In this document: positions 5,642-5,943 of the stretch, in pieces
Position numbering within the stretch: the first letter of the stretch is position 1
Layout: every line of letters begins with the position of its first letter
Origin: Flavobacteriales bacterium CG18_big_fil_WC_8_21_14_2_50_32_9
Lineage (GTDB): Bacteria > Bacteroidota > Bacteroidia > Flavobacteriales_E > Vicingaceae
NCBI GenBank assembly: GCA_002770955.1
Contig: PCUH01000254.1
Location: 1 to 5,943 of the forward strand
DNA: 5,943 bases
Reading direction: 5' to 3'
Position numbers and translations under genes: made by a program
The notes under the pieces: model-generated
The model's input: only the letters and a program-made list of their open reading frames with translations
Database searches by the model: none
Told to the model about the DNA's origin: nothing

Positions 5642-5943
5642 TTAATATTTTTTCCAAATTCCATCGGGAAGGTATTTATTTATAAAAGAATTGATGTCTA
5701 AAGAAATTTTAAAGTAATAAATAGGTAAGGAATAAAGCAAAACAAAAATTGAAGATTTAAGTGAAATTAAAATTATTTTATTACCTAAAGTAAAAGGTAT
5801 AAAATAAATAATTACTCCAACAATAAAGCCTGTAAGTAACATTATGAATGTTGCCCAACTATAAGGTTGCATTTTCAACTTTTTCCAAATGTAAATAAAC
5901 ACAATAACATTAAATACCAAAAAAACAGCAGCAGTTCCAATAG
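5642..5943 (-). CDS. C-terminal end of a probable polysaccharide flippase (Wzx-like); 5' end outside window
   Basis: The frame is open from the right edge to a TAA at 5644-5642, giving 99 full visible residues. The TTG at 5920-5918 is an internal Leu, not a start, because the frame continues to the edge with GTAAVF before it. There are three hydrophobic segments, at about 2-18, 31-50 and 56-77, separated by short basic loops, and a polar tail ending in KKY. The loop WKKLKMQPYSW at 19-29 after a GTAAVF...FIYI helix resembles the penultimate region of Wzx/polysaccharide-biosynthesis (MATE-like) transporters, where a QPFS-like motif is common. Such a protein would flip lipid-linked glycan units across the inner membrane, in keeping with the glycosyltransferase and SDR genes nearby. 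With only the C-terminus visible, another polytopic membrane protein cannot be excluded. Confidence 0.65.
   Translation of the reverse strand, partial: IGTAAVFLVFNVIVFIYIWKKLKMQPYSWATFIMLLTGFIVGVIIYFIPFTLGNKIILISLKSSIFVLLYSLPIYYFKISLDINSFINKYLPDGIWKKY

Noticed and set aside
5918..5920. TTG as the start of a 92-residue protein
   Set aside because: The frame stays open to the right edge with fitting membrane-helix sequence, so the TTG is an internal Leu of a longer gene.
1..5943. CRISPR array, IS element, tRNA or rRNA
   Set aside because: I saw no regularly spaced repeats, no transposase-like protein and no cloverleaf or rRNA-like sequence anywhere in the window.

Overview
The window looks like part of a polysaccharide (O-antigen, capsule or exopolysaccharide) biosynthesis locus from a Bacteroidetes bacterium, most likely the class Flavobacteriia. 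The evidence is very low G+C (about 30% by eye), two secreted proteins ending in the two classic type IX secretion system (T9SS) sorting domains, almost no Shine-Dalgarno sequences before the starts, and promoter-like boxes of the Bacteroidetes type (-33 TTG, -7 TAnnTTTG). I cannot name a genus or species from the sequence.

Left part (1-1493): a large secreted or surface protein enters from the left edge on the + strand and ends at 484 with a gliding-motility-associated (type B) C-terminal domain. Facing it tail to tail is a 327-residue LamG/concanavalin-A-like protein on the - strand, with a signal peptide and a type A T9SS sorting domain. Both should be exported across the outer membrane.

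Middle part (1494-4434): a 201-base divergent spacer holds a good promoter for the LamG gene and a weaker one for a SAM-dependent methyltransferase (+ strand). The methyltransferase converges, with only 8 bases between stop codons, on a two-gene - strand unit: a GT-B glycosyltransferase (first gene, TTG start) followed by an FkbM-family methyltransferase. These enzymes fit the building and methylation of a surface glycan.

Right part (4435-5943): a 324-base divergent spacer is rich in inverted repeats, including a perfect 11-bp one directly upstream of the glycosyltransferase. It is followed by a short NAD(P)-dependent sugar epimerase/dehydratase-like SDR protein on the + strand. A highly structured 196-base convergent spacer, with two long hairpins almost abutting, separates it from the C-terminal end of a multi-membrane-span protein on the - strand, most likely a Wzx-type polysaccharide flippase that runs off the right edge.

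Taken together, the SDR would modify a nucleotide sugar, the glycosyltransferase would add it to a lipid-linked glycan, the methyltransferases would decorate the glycan, and the flippase would move the finished unit across the inner membrane. This division of labour is inferred from family membership and gene neighbourhood. I see no IS element, CRISPR array, tRNA, rRNA or toxin-antitoxin pair. The least explained pieces are the structured non-coding blocks at 4459-4605 and 5474-5639.
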